Part shown: positions 45,724-55,418 of the stretch, piece by piece | Layout of the letters: each line of letters starts with the position of its first letter | Position numbering within the stretch: position 1 is the stretch's first letter | Assembly: GCF_900115755.1 (NCBI RefSeq) | Contig: NZ_FOXQ01000006.1 | Span: 269,046 to 333,045 of the forward strand | Source of the DNA: Parafilimonas terrae | GTDB taxonomy: Bacteria > Bacteroidota > Bacteroidia > Chitinophagales > Chitinophagaceae | Direction of reading: 5' to 3' | DNA length: 64,000 bases | Notes under the pieces: generated by a model | Database searches by the model: none | The model's input: the letters and a program-made list of their open reading frames with translations, nothing else | Told to the model about the DNA's origin: nothing | Translations under genes and position numbers: made by a program

Positions 45724-45751
45724 AAAGCACAGGCTTTTACACCTGTGCTTT
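45724..45751 (-). terminator. Terminator between susD and the phosphoesterase gene
   Basis: AAAGCACAGG (45724-45733) and CCTGTGCTTT (45742-45751) form a perfect 10-bp stem with an 8-base loop, followed on the minus strand by TTTATTTT. It sits 17 bases past the susD stop, so read-through into the phosphoesterase gene would be partial. Confidence 0.82.
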
Positions 45752-45767
45752 ACATGCAACAATTTTA

Positions 45768-47615
45768 TTACCAGCCTTCCGTTTGAGAAAGCGTGTAACC
45801 TTTATCCTGGTATTCATCAATCTGCGTTTGCCCCACAGGAGATAAGTAATTCTTATCTGAAAATCCATCCCTGTTTGCAGCATTCTCTACCACCCAAAAG
45901 CCTACCATATCACTTGCATTTGTTCCGTCATAGGTAACGATTGTGCCGCCTGCCTTTTTCACTTTTACATTCCCTTTTGAAGCGGCTGCATCAGTTAAAG
46001 CTGTAGGCAGTTCAACAGGCAGGTTCACCCAGGGACCAAGAAAGTAATCGGGATTAGTGCTGAAATCCATATACTGAAGTTTCTTCCATCTTTTCAGGTC
46101 TAATAAACGGAAACCTTCAAATACAAATTCCATCCTTCTTTCTCTCCGGATTTCCCATATTAATGCCGGTACATCTGCATCTCTTTCCGGGTCGTCCGGA
46201 AGCGCTGATAATGTAAGCGGAGCTGTTTTCTGCACGCCTTTTGCAATTGCATCTGCATCTAAAGGACGGCTACGGATAGCATTGATTGACTGATCCAGGT
46301 CTGCCTGCGTAACTGAAGGACCGCCATAATATTGTGCAAGAACAGCCTTTGCTTCAATCCAGTTTAAGACTACTTCGCCTAACCTTATTACCGGCGCATC
46401 ACTTGTGTTTGTATTGCTTCCCCAAGCAGCGGGATAAGTTTTTCCTATGTAAGTAATAGCTTCCCTGGATGCAAATTTATATCCATACAACAGGGTTGCG
46501 GAAGCCGGGTTGGCATTATCAATAAATGAAGCTTCAAAACGTGGGTCTCTTGTTTTGGCAAGATTGGCAATGGAAAAATCATCAGCACCCGGCTCGGAAG
46601 AATGCTCCCAAACATTACCATCATTCATAATAAACGATTTGGCCAATACAAGATTTGGATCCACCCCTACTACTTCAGTGCCATTAGAATAAGAACCTAT
46701 ACAATGGGTTATTGACAAAGCGGCGTCATATTTCCTGTATAATAACACTTCCGGGTTGCCGGCGAGGTTTTCGGAAGAAAACAATGCTTTAAAATCGCTG
46801 CCAAAATTATATTTACCACTACCCATTACTACATTTGCGGCATCAACTGCAAATTCAAGGTATTTCTTAGCCCTTGCAGCATCTAAGGAATGATAATGTT
46901 CATACGTTCCTTCAAACAGCATAAACCTGGAGATAAAAGCGGCGGCAATGGTTTTGTTTAAAAACAACGCTCCATCATCGTCACGGATATTGTCCAGTAC
47001 AAATTTAAAATCATCATACACTTTATCCATTACATCTCCCCGGTTATCCCTGTCTTTATACAAACTATCCAGTTCGCTTTCCTTAACCACCCTGCCATAA
47101 TAAGGCACATCGCCAAACACACTAACCAGACGGGAATATTCAAATCCCCTGAAAAACCTGGCCACAGCGCTCCAATGCCGGTAAGCCTCATCTGTAATAT
47201 TTGCTTTTGCTATATTATCCATACGGTCAATAAAAATGTTGGCTTTGCGCACCCACGCAAAATCCCATGTAGGGCCAGCGTATTGAGACATCCAGGCCGC
47301 AGCTTCGGAAGTTGAACCTCTTGATGAAGGCACTGAACTTTCAAAATTAGACTGAACGTTTTTACCGGTTAAATCATCATTAAATGTATAGCCGCGTACT
47401 GGTGTGTAATCTGCTGTAAAGGAAGTGTTATACCCGTTAAAATAATTGGTATAAAAACCATTGGCATACATGCGGATGTCGTCTTCATTTCTCCAGTATT
47501 GTCCGTCCGCATCCACATAACTCGTAAGCGGCGGCCTGTCTAAGAAATCTTTTTTGCAGGAAGTGAAGAGCATGCATGCTATTCCAAAACCGCAGATATA
47601 TTTATATATTTTCAT
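45768..47615 (-). CDS. SusD/RagB-family substrate-binding lipoprotein
   Basis: 615 residues from the Met at 47615, with a lipoprotein signal (YKYICGFGIACMLFTSC). The mature sequence KKDFLDRPPLTSYVD is the classic SusD start. TPR-like helices of SusD fold follow, and the C-terminal WEIRRERRMEFVFEGFRLLDLKRWKK is the RagB/SusD signature. SusD caps the SusC channel and delivers the ligand at the outer membrane. Upstream on the same strand lies the SusC gene. Confidence 0.95.
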   Translation of the reverse strand: MKIYKYICGFGIACMLFTSCKKDFLDRPPLTSYVDADGQYWRNEDDIRMYANGFYTNYFNGYNTSFTADYTPVRGYTFNDDLTGKNVQSNFESSVPSSRGSTSEAAAWMSQYAGPTWDFAWVRKANIFIDRMDNIAKANITDEAYRHWSAVARFFRGFEYSRLVSVFGDVPYYGRVVKESELDSLYKDRDNRGDVMDKVYDDFKFVLDNIRDDDGALFLNKTIAAAFISRFMLFEGTYEHYHSLDAARAKKYLEFAVDAANVVMGSGKYNFGSDFKALFSSENLAGNPEVLLYRKYDAALSITHCIGSYSNGTEVVGVDPNLVLAKSFIMNDGNVWEHSSEPGADDFSIANLAKTRDPRFEASFIDNANPASATLLYGYKFASREAITYIGKTYPAAWGSNTNTSDAPVIRLGEVVLNWIEAKAVLAQYYGGPSVTQADLDQSINAIRSRPLDADAIAKGVQKTAPLTLSALPDDPERDADVPALIWEIRRERRMEFVFEGFRLLDLKRWKKLQYMDFSTNPDYFLGPWVNLPVELPTALTDAAASKGNVKVKKAGGTIVTYDGTNASDMVGFWVVENAANRDGFSDKNYLSPVGQTQIDEYQDKGYTLSQTEGW

Positions 47616-47715
47616 CCGAATATTTTTTGAGTTTTTATTTGCCGGACGGAACCTCGCATACTCAGCTCCATGTGCATTAAATATTTTTATCGTGTTCGGT
47701 TTCATCATGATAATT

Positions 47716-50700
47716 TTAAAAGTTTAATTGAACACCTATTGATATGCTTTTGAATGCGGGCGTGCCTATACCGGTACGGCCCAGGTTATAGTTTGATGTA
47801 TTCCACATGGAATAACCATTAATAGCTTCCGGATCAATGGGTAATCCCCTGAGATGGTCCCAGGTGATGAAATTTTCCAACGCGCCATAAACCCTGAAAG
47901 AGTTAACGCCCACTTTTCTAAGCAGGTCTGGCGAGAAGGAATACCCTACGGTAAGGTTTTTAAGCCTCAGGTAAGCCATGTTTAATAAATACCTGTCCTG
48001 CACCTGTATATTATTAGCAGAATTGCTGCCGGCATTATTATAAGCAGCAGGATAAAATGCATTGGTATTATCCGGCGTCCAATAGTTATCGGCAATAGCT
48101 GCAGGCATGGCGCCATCTGCAGAGTTATATCCCGGAATGGCTAAAAATCCATCGCCCCATATCTGGCGGCTGCCCACGCCCTGGAAAAACAGGCTGATGT
48201 CAACGCCTTTATAATCCGCGCCAATCCTGAACCCATACTCATATCTTGGTGTGGAATTACCAATTACAGCCAGGTCGCCATGATCATCCAGGGTTGCGCT
48301 GCCATTATCGATAACGCCATCGCCATTCAGGTCTTTAAACTTCACATCGCCCGGCCCAAAGAAGAAGTTGGACGAGTTCTGAAGGAATACCTGGTAAACT
48401 GGCTTTTCCCCATGTGCCCCAGGTTTTAACTGGTTAGCTTTTTTACCTGCATATTCTTCAGGCACATCATCTGCTGTAAGTGTAATTAACTGCGGGTTGC
48501 CATCGGGGCCTAATTCAAAATCACTTGCCTGGTAAAGCCTGTCTGTGCGATAGCCCCATATTTCCCCTATATCTTTTCCATTGTAATAACTGTTCACACC
48601 GGTAGATGTGCCATATTCCAGGATATGCGTTTTTGCATCTGAAATATTTCCCCTGAAATTCACGCCCAGGCCATTTTTAAACCTATGGTTAAACTCAACA
48701 GTAAGTTCCCACCCGTTTGTGCGTAACGAGCCGAAATTTCCCTGTGGGGCGCCTGTGCCGAAAGTATAAGGTATGCCTTCAGACGGAACAATCATATTCC
48801 TGGTATTTCTCTGGAAAAGATCGAAAGTAACAGACAGCTTGTTTTCGAAGAATGCAAGGTCAACACCAAGATTTTTTGTTTGAATGTCCTGCCAGGTAAT
48901 ATTATTTACAATGGCCGGTGGTGTTCCAACCGTAACAGCCCTCGACCCGTTAGCACCAATCCAGGAGGAAAGGCCGCTGGACATGAGCGGCAAATACAAA
49001 GTGTTCGGCACTGTTTGATCACCAATAGTTCCCCATGAACCTCTTATTTTGAAAAAGCTCACTACATCCTGTGAAAGCATGAAGTTTTCCTTTGATATTA
49101 CCCAGCCTGCAGAAACTGAAGGGTACCATCTCCACCACAGGTCGCGGGGAAATTTGGATGAACCGTCATAGCGAAGGTTGCCTTCAATAAGATACTTATC
49201 TTTAAAGGCGTAGTTAATACGGCCAAAATAACCTAATTGTGATTCCCAGAATTTATCGCCATCTACGATTGGCGGCGAGCCAACAGCAAAACTAAACTCA
49301 GGGTTATGAATGTCTGTCAGCTGGTTCACCTGCTGTGATTGCCATTCGGTTTGGGCAGCCACCCGGTTAATACCAAGCATGAATTTAAACCTGTGGTCAT
49401 CTTTCAAATTCAGGTTATAAGTTGTATAAGCATTGATGGTGCTGCTGTGGAAGTTAGTAGTGCGGCGATAAATGTGATCAGGATTTGCACCCAAAGAAGT
49501 ATAAGTATCATAAGACAGATCAAAAGCGGGCATGGCGCCGGGTGCCGTGGCAGATACCACGTTTCCGGTACTGTCCACATAAATGGGACCGCCGTTGTCA
49601 TCCACTCTTGCTTTGGGCGCTACCCATGAGTTACGTGCCGTATATCTCGTTCCGGGACGGTTCCATATTTCTTCCTGGTTAGAGAAAGTATAGTCAAAAT
49701 CGAATGTCCAGTTACGGGTAAAATTAAGGGTAGCGCCAGCGTTTACATTCATATAATTCTGGAGAATGTTTGCTGTGTTGGCAGCACCGGCTTCGCTTAC
49801 CGGGCTGCGGATGGGATCGCCGTTTTCATCATTACCAAAGGGATACAGCGAGCCCCACCGGTACAGGTAAAGCCAGGGATCGGCAGTGGTAGAACTGGTA
49901 ACATACGGATATTCCTTATTTCTTCTTGAATACATAGCCCCTGCACGAACAGTAATGTATTTATTTATTTCGTTTGAAAGTCTAAGCGAAGCATTATACC
50001 GGGTGAAATCGTCTTTTTTAGCTGGCTTTATCATACCGCTTTGATCCAAATATCCCAGCCCGATGTTATAAGTAGTTTTATTTAATGTTTGCCCAACAGA
50101 AATATTATGCTGCTGGGTAGGCGCCCATTCTTTGATCATATAATCATAAGGGTCGTAAGTTCTCACGCCCATCTTTTGATTACTTGCTCCCTGTACATAC
50201 CAGTCGCGGCCAAAGACGGTAGGATCATCAGGCCCTATCTTTCCGCCATATAGTTTCTGCCATTCTACTGATCTCAGGTAACTGGCCCTGTCCACATAAT
50301 AGAAAGCTCCGGTTGGTGTGAAAGTGCCCCACACGTTCAGCCGCATCCACAGTATATTTCAGGGCATTCACCTGGCCAATCTCAAAATCTTTCCATACAT
50401 TTTGCCAGGAGAAATTATTTGAATAAGTAACCTGCGGCTTGCTGCTGCCTGAACCTTTTTTGGTAGTAATCAATATAACGCCATTAGATGCTTTTGCACC
50501 ATAAATGGAAGCTGCAGCCGCATCTTTCAATATGGTAATAGAAGCAATATCGTTTGGATTTACAATCTGGATGCTTGGTATTTCAACGTTGTCTAAAAGT
50601 ATCAGCGGTGTGCTGGTGCCCTGGAAAGAAGTCATTACACCTCTTATCTTTATAATAGGGTCAGAACCTACTTCACCACTTGGTATAGTTACACTTAAGC

Positions 50701-51148
50701 CTGAGGCTGAACCCTGCAGCCCCCTGCCCACGTCGGCAATTGGCCTGTTGGTTAATGTTTTTGACACATCAATTGTTGAAACAGCGCCTGTAAGGTTTGC
50801 CTTTTTCTGGGAACCATAACCCACCACAACCACATCTTCCAGTGCGTTTGAAGCATTGTCCAATAAAACAGATATGGTGTTTGCATTGCCCAGAACAACT
50901 TCCTTATCTGCATATCCAACATAGGATAGCAGAAGTGTTTGGGCCGGTGCAGCGTTAATGGTGAAATTGCCCGAAGAATCGGAGATAGTGGAAATTTTAG
51001 TTTCCTTTACCGTTACTGTAACACCGTACAGTGGTAAATTGGTTCCTGCTGCAGATACATTGCCATTAACTGTTCTTGTTTGGCCAAAACAAAAACAACA
51101 GGTTAATGTGAGCAGAAAGGAAAAAAATAAGTGTTTAATTGCCCGCAT
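47716..51148 (-). pseudogene. SusC/RagA TonB-linked outer-membrane receptor, interrupted by a frameshift
   Basis: Two overlapping frames, 50228-51148 (306 residues) and 47716-50346 (876 residues), are parts of one receptor. The first has a signal peptide, a carboxypeptidase-regulatory-like domain (TNLPLYGVTVTVKETKIST) and the plug with DVVVVGYGSQKKANLTGAV and IKIRGV. The second is the remaining plug and beta-barrel ending GIGTPAFKSISIGVQLNF. The join is at the plus-strand TGCCCCAC run (50325-50332): joining DAAERVG of frame one to TFTPTGAFYYVDRASYLRS of frame two needs loss of one base. It may be a true mutation, a slipping homopolymer, or a sequencing error. No N-terminal anti-sigma-linked STN domain is visible. 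Confidence 0.85.
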
Positions 51149-51245
51149 AAATGCTCTTTTTTGTGATTAAGAATAATTAAATAAGAATAAATAAAACTGC
51201 CATTCAATTTTGAATAGCTATAAAGTCTACAGTTCACTTAAAAAA

Positions 51246-51992
51246 TTACAAGACTTTGATTCCCGCATCCTTATAAGGCTTGAGTTTCTCATCATCAGGA
51301 GATAATTCGGTTATAAGCATATCAATCCTGTCGAGACCGCAAATATGTACAGGCTGCCTTGTGTTGAGCTTTTCTGAAATGGTTAAGCAAACCTGTTTAT
51401 CTGATGATTCTATCATTACTTTTTTTACCTGCGCCACTTCCCAATCGTTATCTGATACGCCGGTGGTATTAATGGCGTTTACACCCAAAAAACACAAATC
51501 TGCCCTCAGTTCCTTTATTTTGGAGATAGCATCCGGGCCCACGGTTATCATGGAGCTTTTTGAAACCTTATCGCCAACCACTATTACTTCTATATTTGGA
51601 TGAAGGATATATTCAGACAATACAGGTATGCTGCCGGATATAAAAGTGGCATGCAGGTTATGCGGTAATATTCTCGCCATTTCAATTATGGTGGTACCGC
51701 CGCTGGAATGAACAAACATTCCATCTTTTATGAGCCGCACGGCTTTTTCTGCAATTATTTTCTTTTCCTCGTAAGCATAAATGCTTTTGGGTGTTGAATG
51801 TGAATTATAAAATGACGGCGATAAGGCGCCTCCATGCACTTTTATAATTTTCCCGGATTTTGATAACTCGTGCAGATCGCGGCGAATAGTGTCATCAGAA
51901 ACATTGATCCTTTTACTTAAATCAACAGATAACACCTTATTGTGCAGGTTCACCTCATGCAGTATTAATGATTGCCTTTCCCTTTTAAGCAT
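51246..51992 (-). CDS. DeoR-family transcriptional regulator
   Basis: 248 residues from the Met at 51992 (MLKRERQSLILHEVNLHNKV), which matches the family start better than the frame opening at 52046. The N-terminal DeoR winged helix (VLSVDLSKRINVSDDTIRRDLHELSKSGKIIKVHGGAL) and the sugar-phosphate-binding DeoRC domain (HSSGGTTIIEMA, VVGDKVSKSSM, FLGVNAINTTGVSDND) are complete. Located immediately upstream of susC on the same strand (97 bases). It likely controls the receptor pair in response to a phosphorylated sugar intermediate. Confidence 0.92.
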   Translation of the reverse strand: MLKRERQSLILHEVNLHNKVLSVDLSKRINVSDDTIRRDLHELSKSGKIIKVHGGALSPSFYNSHSTPKSIYAYEEKKIIAEKAVRLIKDGMFVHSSGGTTIIEMARILPHNLHATFISGSIPVLSEYILHPNIEVIVVGDKVSKSSMITVGPDAISKIKELRADLCFLGVNAINTTGVSDNDWEVAQVKKVMIESSDKQVCLTISEKLNTRQPVHICGLDRIDMLITELSPDDEKLKPYKDAGIKVL

Positions 51993-52207
51993 AGCAAGCT
52001 TTCGTTTCGTTAACGAATATAGAAGGAAATCATAGTTAAAATGCAAATACCCGCAAAAATGTGCATAAATACTTTACAAAAACCGCAAATAACCGCTTTT
52101 ATTAAATCAACCTTTCATCAAAGGCGCCAATGCTTTTTGATTCTGAAAAAAAACATAAATACTTGCTTTTAAAAACTTTGAATTGTATCTTACCTTAAAA
52201 TTTTGCT

Positions 52208-52936
52208 ATGCCAGAACCTTGGAGAACAGGCCGGTTTACCAGGATTGAAAAAATTAATGAAGCTGTACTGCGTTTTTGGATTGAGATACCGGAGCTCCCG
52301 GTTTTTAATTTTAAACCCGGCCAGTTTGTAACGCTCGATTTGCCGATTGGCGATAAGCCTGTTAAACGCTGGAGAAGCTATTCCATTGCTTCGCACCCCG
52401 ATGGAACGAATATAATAGAGTTGGTTATTGTATTGCTGGAAGGCGGGGCAGGCACGCATTATCTCTTTAACGAAGTTACAATTGGAACTGAAGTTCCTGT
52501 GCGCGGGCCGCAGGGTGTTTTTACCTTACCTGAACAGATAGATAAGGACCTGTTTTTTATTTGTACCGGAACGGGCATCGCCCCTTTCCGCTCAATGATA
52601 AATTACATTCAACTGCATAACCTTGAACATAAAAATATCTACCTCATTTTCGGCTGCCGTAAATTATGCGATAGTTTATACGGCGAGGAAATGAAGGCTG
52701 CCAGCCAGGTACTTAGCAACTTTTATTACCTGCCCTCTTATTCCAGGGAAGATAAAGAGAATGAAACAATAAGGCATGGTTATGTGCACGGTATTTACCA
52801 GGACATTCTTAATGCACAAAAGCCCAATGCTGATTTCTATTTATGCGGATGGAAAAATATGATTGATGAAGCAAAACAAAATATCCTTTCAATGGGATAT
52901 GATAAAAAATCTATACACCTGGAACTGTATGGTTAG
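52208..52936 (+). CDS. Ferredoxin--NADP(+) reductase-like flavoprotein
   Basis: 242 residues. FAD-binding domain (residues 1-100) with the flavin motif RWRSYSIAS, and an NAD(P)-binding domain with FICTGTGIAPFRSMI, NIYLIFGCR and FYLCGWKNMIDEAK. No [2Fe-2S] domain is attached, so it needs an external acceptor such as ferredoxin. The C-terminal SIHLELYG ends in the typical position. Diverges from the DeoR gene and overlaps the small membrane gene tail to tail by 4 bases. Confidence 0.9.
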   Translation: MPEPWRTGRFTRIEKINEAVLRFWIEIPELPVFNFKPGQFVTLDLPIGDKPVKRWRSYSIASHPDGTNIIELVIVLLEGGAGTHYLFNEVTIGTEVPVRGPQGVFTLPEQIDKDLFFICTGTGIAPFRSMINYIQLHNLEHKNIYLIFGCRKLCDSLYGEEMKAASQVLSNFYYLPSYSREDKENETIRHGYVHGIYQDILNAQKPNADFYLCGWKNMIDEAKQNILSMGYDKKSIHLELYG

Positions 52937-53148
52937 GAGATTTTTAGATTGCGGTCAGTTGGCTTATAATTTTCACTTTCTTTCTGAAGTTCAGCTATCT
53001 TTTTTTCAAGGCCTAATATGGTTGAATGATTAGAAAGCATTTCATCTTCAAGGCGAAGTATTCTCTTTTTTTGCTTGGTTACCATTGCCTTTTTATACAA
53101 TAAACCCAGGCAAAATGCCACAACCGCGGCAACTGCTAATGATATCAT
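52933..53148 (-). CDS. Small membrane-anchored coiled-coil protein
   Basis: 71 residues. An N-terminal transmembrane helix (MISLAVAAVVAFCLGLLY, then KK) is followed by a Leu-heptad coiled coil (about 25-60, RILRLEDEMLSNHSTILGLEKKIAELQKE). Its 3' end overlaps the reductase gene by 4 bases. It starts about 90 bases downstream of glyS on the same strand, so it may be in that transcript. No family recognised. Confidence 0.65.
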   Translation of the reverse strand: MISLAVAAVVAFCLGLLYKKAMVTKQKKRILRLEDEMLSNHSTILGLEKKIAELQKESENYKPTDRNLKIS

Positions 53149-53238
53149 AGATCTATATTATTGGTTTTCAAAAACGCAAATAGTTATTCCGTATTTATAC
53201 GGATCAGGTTATAAAATAGTTTACTGCGTTAGCTTCAG

Positions 53239-54702
53239 TTATGCACTGAAAATTAACAAATCCAGTAATTTGTCTTTGATTTCTTTTACGGGTATCCTCT
53301 CCTGTTTCATAGTATCCCTGTATCTTATTGTAACGGTTCCATCTTCTTTTGTCTGGTGATCTACCGTAACGCAAAAAGGGGTTCCCACTGCATCCTGCCT
53401 GCGGTAACGTTTGCCTATCGTATCTTTTTCTTCGTAAAAACATTTAAAGTAAGGTGTGCATTCGGTAATAATGCTTCTCGCAATTTCCGGCAAGCCGTCT
53501 TTCTTCACCAGCGGCAATACCGCTAATTTAACCGGGGCAATTTTGGCCGGAATGCGCAATACCACGCGGCTATCTTCTTTACCATCTTCCTTTACCCATT
53601 TTTCTTCCTGGTATGCATGGCTTAAGATGAGTAAAAACATCCTGTCTAAGCCAATGGAAGTTTCAATTACGTAAGGAATGTAATGCTGGTTAAGCTCATT
53701 ATCAAAATAGGTAAGTTTTTTACCACTGTATTTTTGATGCTGGCTTAAATCAAAATCTGTTCTTGAATGTATGCCTTCAACCTCCTTAAAACCAATGGGG
53801 AATTCATACTCAATATCCAAAGCGGCATCAGCGTAATGCGCCAGTTTGGTATGGTTATGATAACGGTATTTTTCTGCCGGAATGCCGAGGCTTAAATGCC
53901 ATTTCAGCCTTTCTTCTTTCCAGTATTCATACCATTCTTTTTGTGTGCCGGGACGAATAAAGAACTGCATTTCCATCTGCTCAAATTCGCGCATGCGGAA
54001 AATGAACTGGCGGGCAACAATTTCATTGCGGAAAGCCTTGCCGGTTTGTGCAATACCAAAGGGGATTTTAAGCCTTGACGTTTTTTGTACGTTCAAAAAG
54101 TTCACGAAGATACCCTGTGCGGTTTCAGGCCGCAGGTAAACAATATTATCATCAGGATTATCGCTGGCAACCGCCCCAAACTCCGTTTTGAACATGAGGT
54201 TGAATTGGCGTATATCAGTCCAGTTGGAAGTACCACTTATGGAGCAAACGATTTTATTATCATCAATCAGCTTTTTCAAACCCGCCAAATCGCCTTTTGC
54301 ATCCAGCTCTTCCAATTTTTTTAAAATAGAGTTAGCCAGGTCTTCTTTACCCTCTTCTTTTAATTTATCGGCATGCGCTTCAATGAGATGATCTACGCGA
54401 TAACGTTTCTTACTGTCTTTGTTATCAATCATCGGGTCGCTGAAACTATCCACGTGGCCGCTGGCTTTCCAGGTGGTTGGATGCATAAAGATAGCAGCAT
54501 CAATACCCACAATGTTTTCATGCATCTGCGTCATGCTTTTCCACCAGTAATCCCGGATGTTCTTTTTCAACTCGCTACCATACGGGCCATAATCGTAAAC
54601 AGCGCTCAAACCATCATATATCTCGCTGGAAGGGAATACAAATCCATATTCTTTAGCATGGGAAATTATTGCCTGGAAACGGTTGTCTTGCTGTACGCTC
54701 AT
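53239..54702 (-). CDS. glyS: Glycine--tRNA ligase (dimeric type)
   Basis: 487 residues of the single-chain, eukaryote-like GlyRS used by Bacteroidota rather than the two-subunit glyQ/glyS form. Class II motifs: YGPYGSELKKNIRDYWW (motif 1), NEIVARQFIFRMREFEQMEMQFF (motif 2) and ETSIGLDRMFLLIL (motif 3). A C-terminal anticodon-binding domain follows. A TATATTTG -7 box (54719-54726, minus strand) precedes the gene. Confidence 0.95.
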   Translation of the reverse strand: MSVQQDNRFQAIISHAKEYGFVFPSSEIYDGLSAVYDYGPYGSELKKNIRDYWWKSMTQMHENIVGIDAAIFMHPTTWKASGHVDSFSDPMIDNKDSKKRYRVDHLIEAHADKLKEEGKEDLANSILKKLEELDAKGDLAGLKKLIDDNKIVCSISGTSNWTDIRQFNLMFKTEFGAVASDNPDDNIVYLRPETAQGIFVNFLNVQKTSRLKIPFGIAQTGKAFRNEIVARQFIFRMREFEQMEMQFFIRPGTQKEWYEYWKEERLKWHLSLGIPAEKYRYHNHTKLAHYADAALDIEYEFPIGFKEVEGIHSRTDFDLSQHQKYSGKKLTYFDNELNQHYIPYVIETSIGLDRMFLLILSHAYQEEKWVKEDGKEDSRVVLRIPAKIAPVKLAVLPLVKKDGLPEIARSIITECTPYFKCFYEEKDTIGKRYRRQDAVGTPFCVTVDHQTKEDGTVTIRYRDTMKQERIPVKEIKDKLLDLLIFSA

Positions 54703-54718
54703 AACGATAAAATGGGCG

Positions 54719-54726
54719 CAAATATA
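54719..54726 (-). promoter_or_regulatory. Probable -7 box of the glyS promoter
   Basis: CAAATATA on the plus strand reads TATATTTG on the minus strand, a full match to TAnnTTTG, 16 bases from the glyS ATG. No good -33 element seen. Confidence 0.45.
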
Positions 54727-54903
54727 TTAAAGTTTAAGGTTTTTTGCTGAATATGTACAAGTTCACCGGCTTATGGGTTCATCCGGTTGGCAGGTTTCCG
54801 GTTTTTATTCAGCCATATATTTTTGAGGCTTAGGAGTTTAAACAGCCGTTGCACAATAAAACGAAAATCCTGAAAATACAGGTATCTTTCTAAATTGAAG
54901 GGA

Positions 54904-55416
54904 CTAAACACCATAACGTTCCTGCAAAATATTGCGGTGATGTAAAAGATGGCCGTAAATAATATAAGCAAGGGCATTTACCGAAACCGCATTATTGGAA
55001 GCCGTGCCCATACGCTTAACCTGGTCTTCATTTAGAGCTAACAGGAATATATCAGTGGCAGCGCGAACCGAATTAAATTCCTGCTTAAGCGAAGACAGGC
55101 TTCTGTCTTCTGCAAAACCATTTTCAACATAAGTATTTTCATCAAAGGAAGCCAGTGGCGTTGCATCGCCGCGGCTTATGCGCAAGGCCCGGTAAGCAAA
55201 AACGCGTTCCGCATCCGCAAGGTGCTGCAATACCTGTTTTACCGTCCATTTATTTTCTGCATAGGCAAAATCCGCCTTGCTTTCAGGCAGATTATTATAG
55301 AACTCCTGTATATCAAAGGCATAATTGTTTACCAGTTCAGTTACTGAACTGCCTTCTGCCAGCGCAATATATTTGTGATAATAAGCTGCTGATTCGTTAG
55401 CCTGTGGTCTTGCCAT
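54904..55416 (-). CDS. DinB-family protein
   Basis: 170 residues from MARPQANESAAYYHKYIALA. Four-helix DinB/YfiT-like fold with the first metal-site His in VKQVLQHLADAERVFAYRAL and a second pair in the C-terminal IIYGHLLHHRNILQERYG. Members include metal-dependent thiol transferases for bacillithiol and mycothiol. Since bshC is in this genome, a bacillithiol-transferase role is possible but unproved. The gene starts 2 bases after the subtilase stop, so the two are likely co-transcribed. Confidence 0.87.
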   Translation of the reverse strand: MARPQANESAAYYHKYIALAEGSSVTELVNNYAFDIQEFYNNLPESKADFAYAENKWTVKQVLQHLADAERVFAYRALRISRGDATPLASFDENTYVENGFAEDRSLSSLKQEFNSVRAATDIFLLALNEDQVKRMGTASNNAVSVNALAYIIYGHLLHHRNILQERYGV

Positions 55417-55418
55417 GA

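Noticed and set aside
54771..54977. Minus-strand frame of 68 residues after the DinB gene
   Set aside because: It overlaps the DinB coding end in another frame, and no motif or family similarity was seen.
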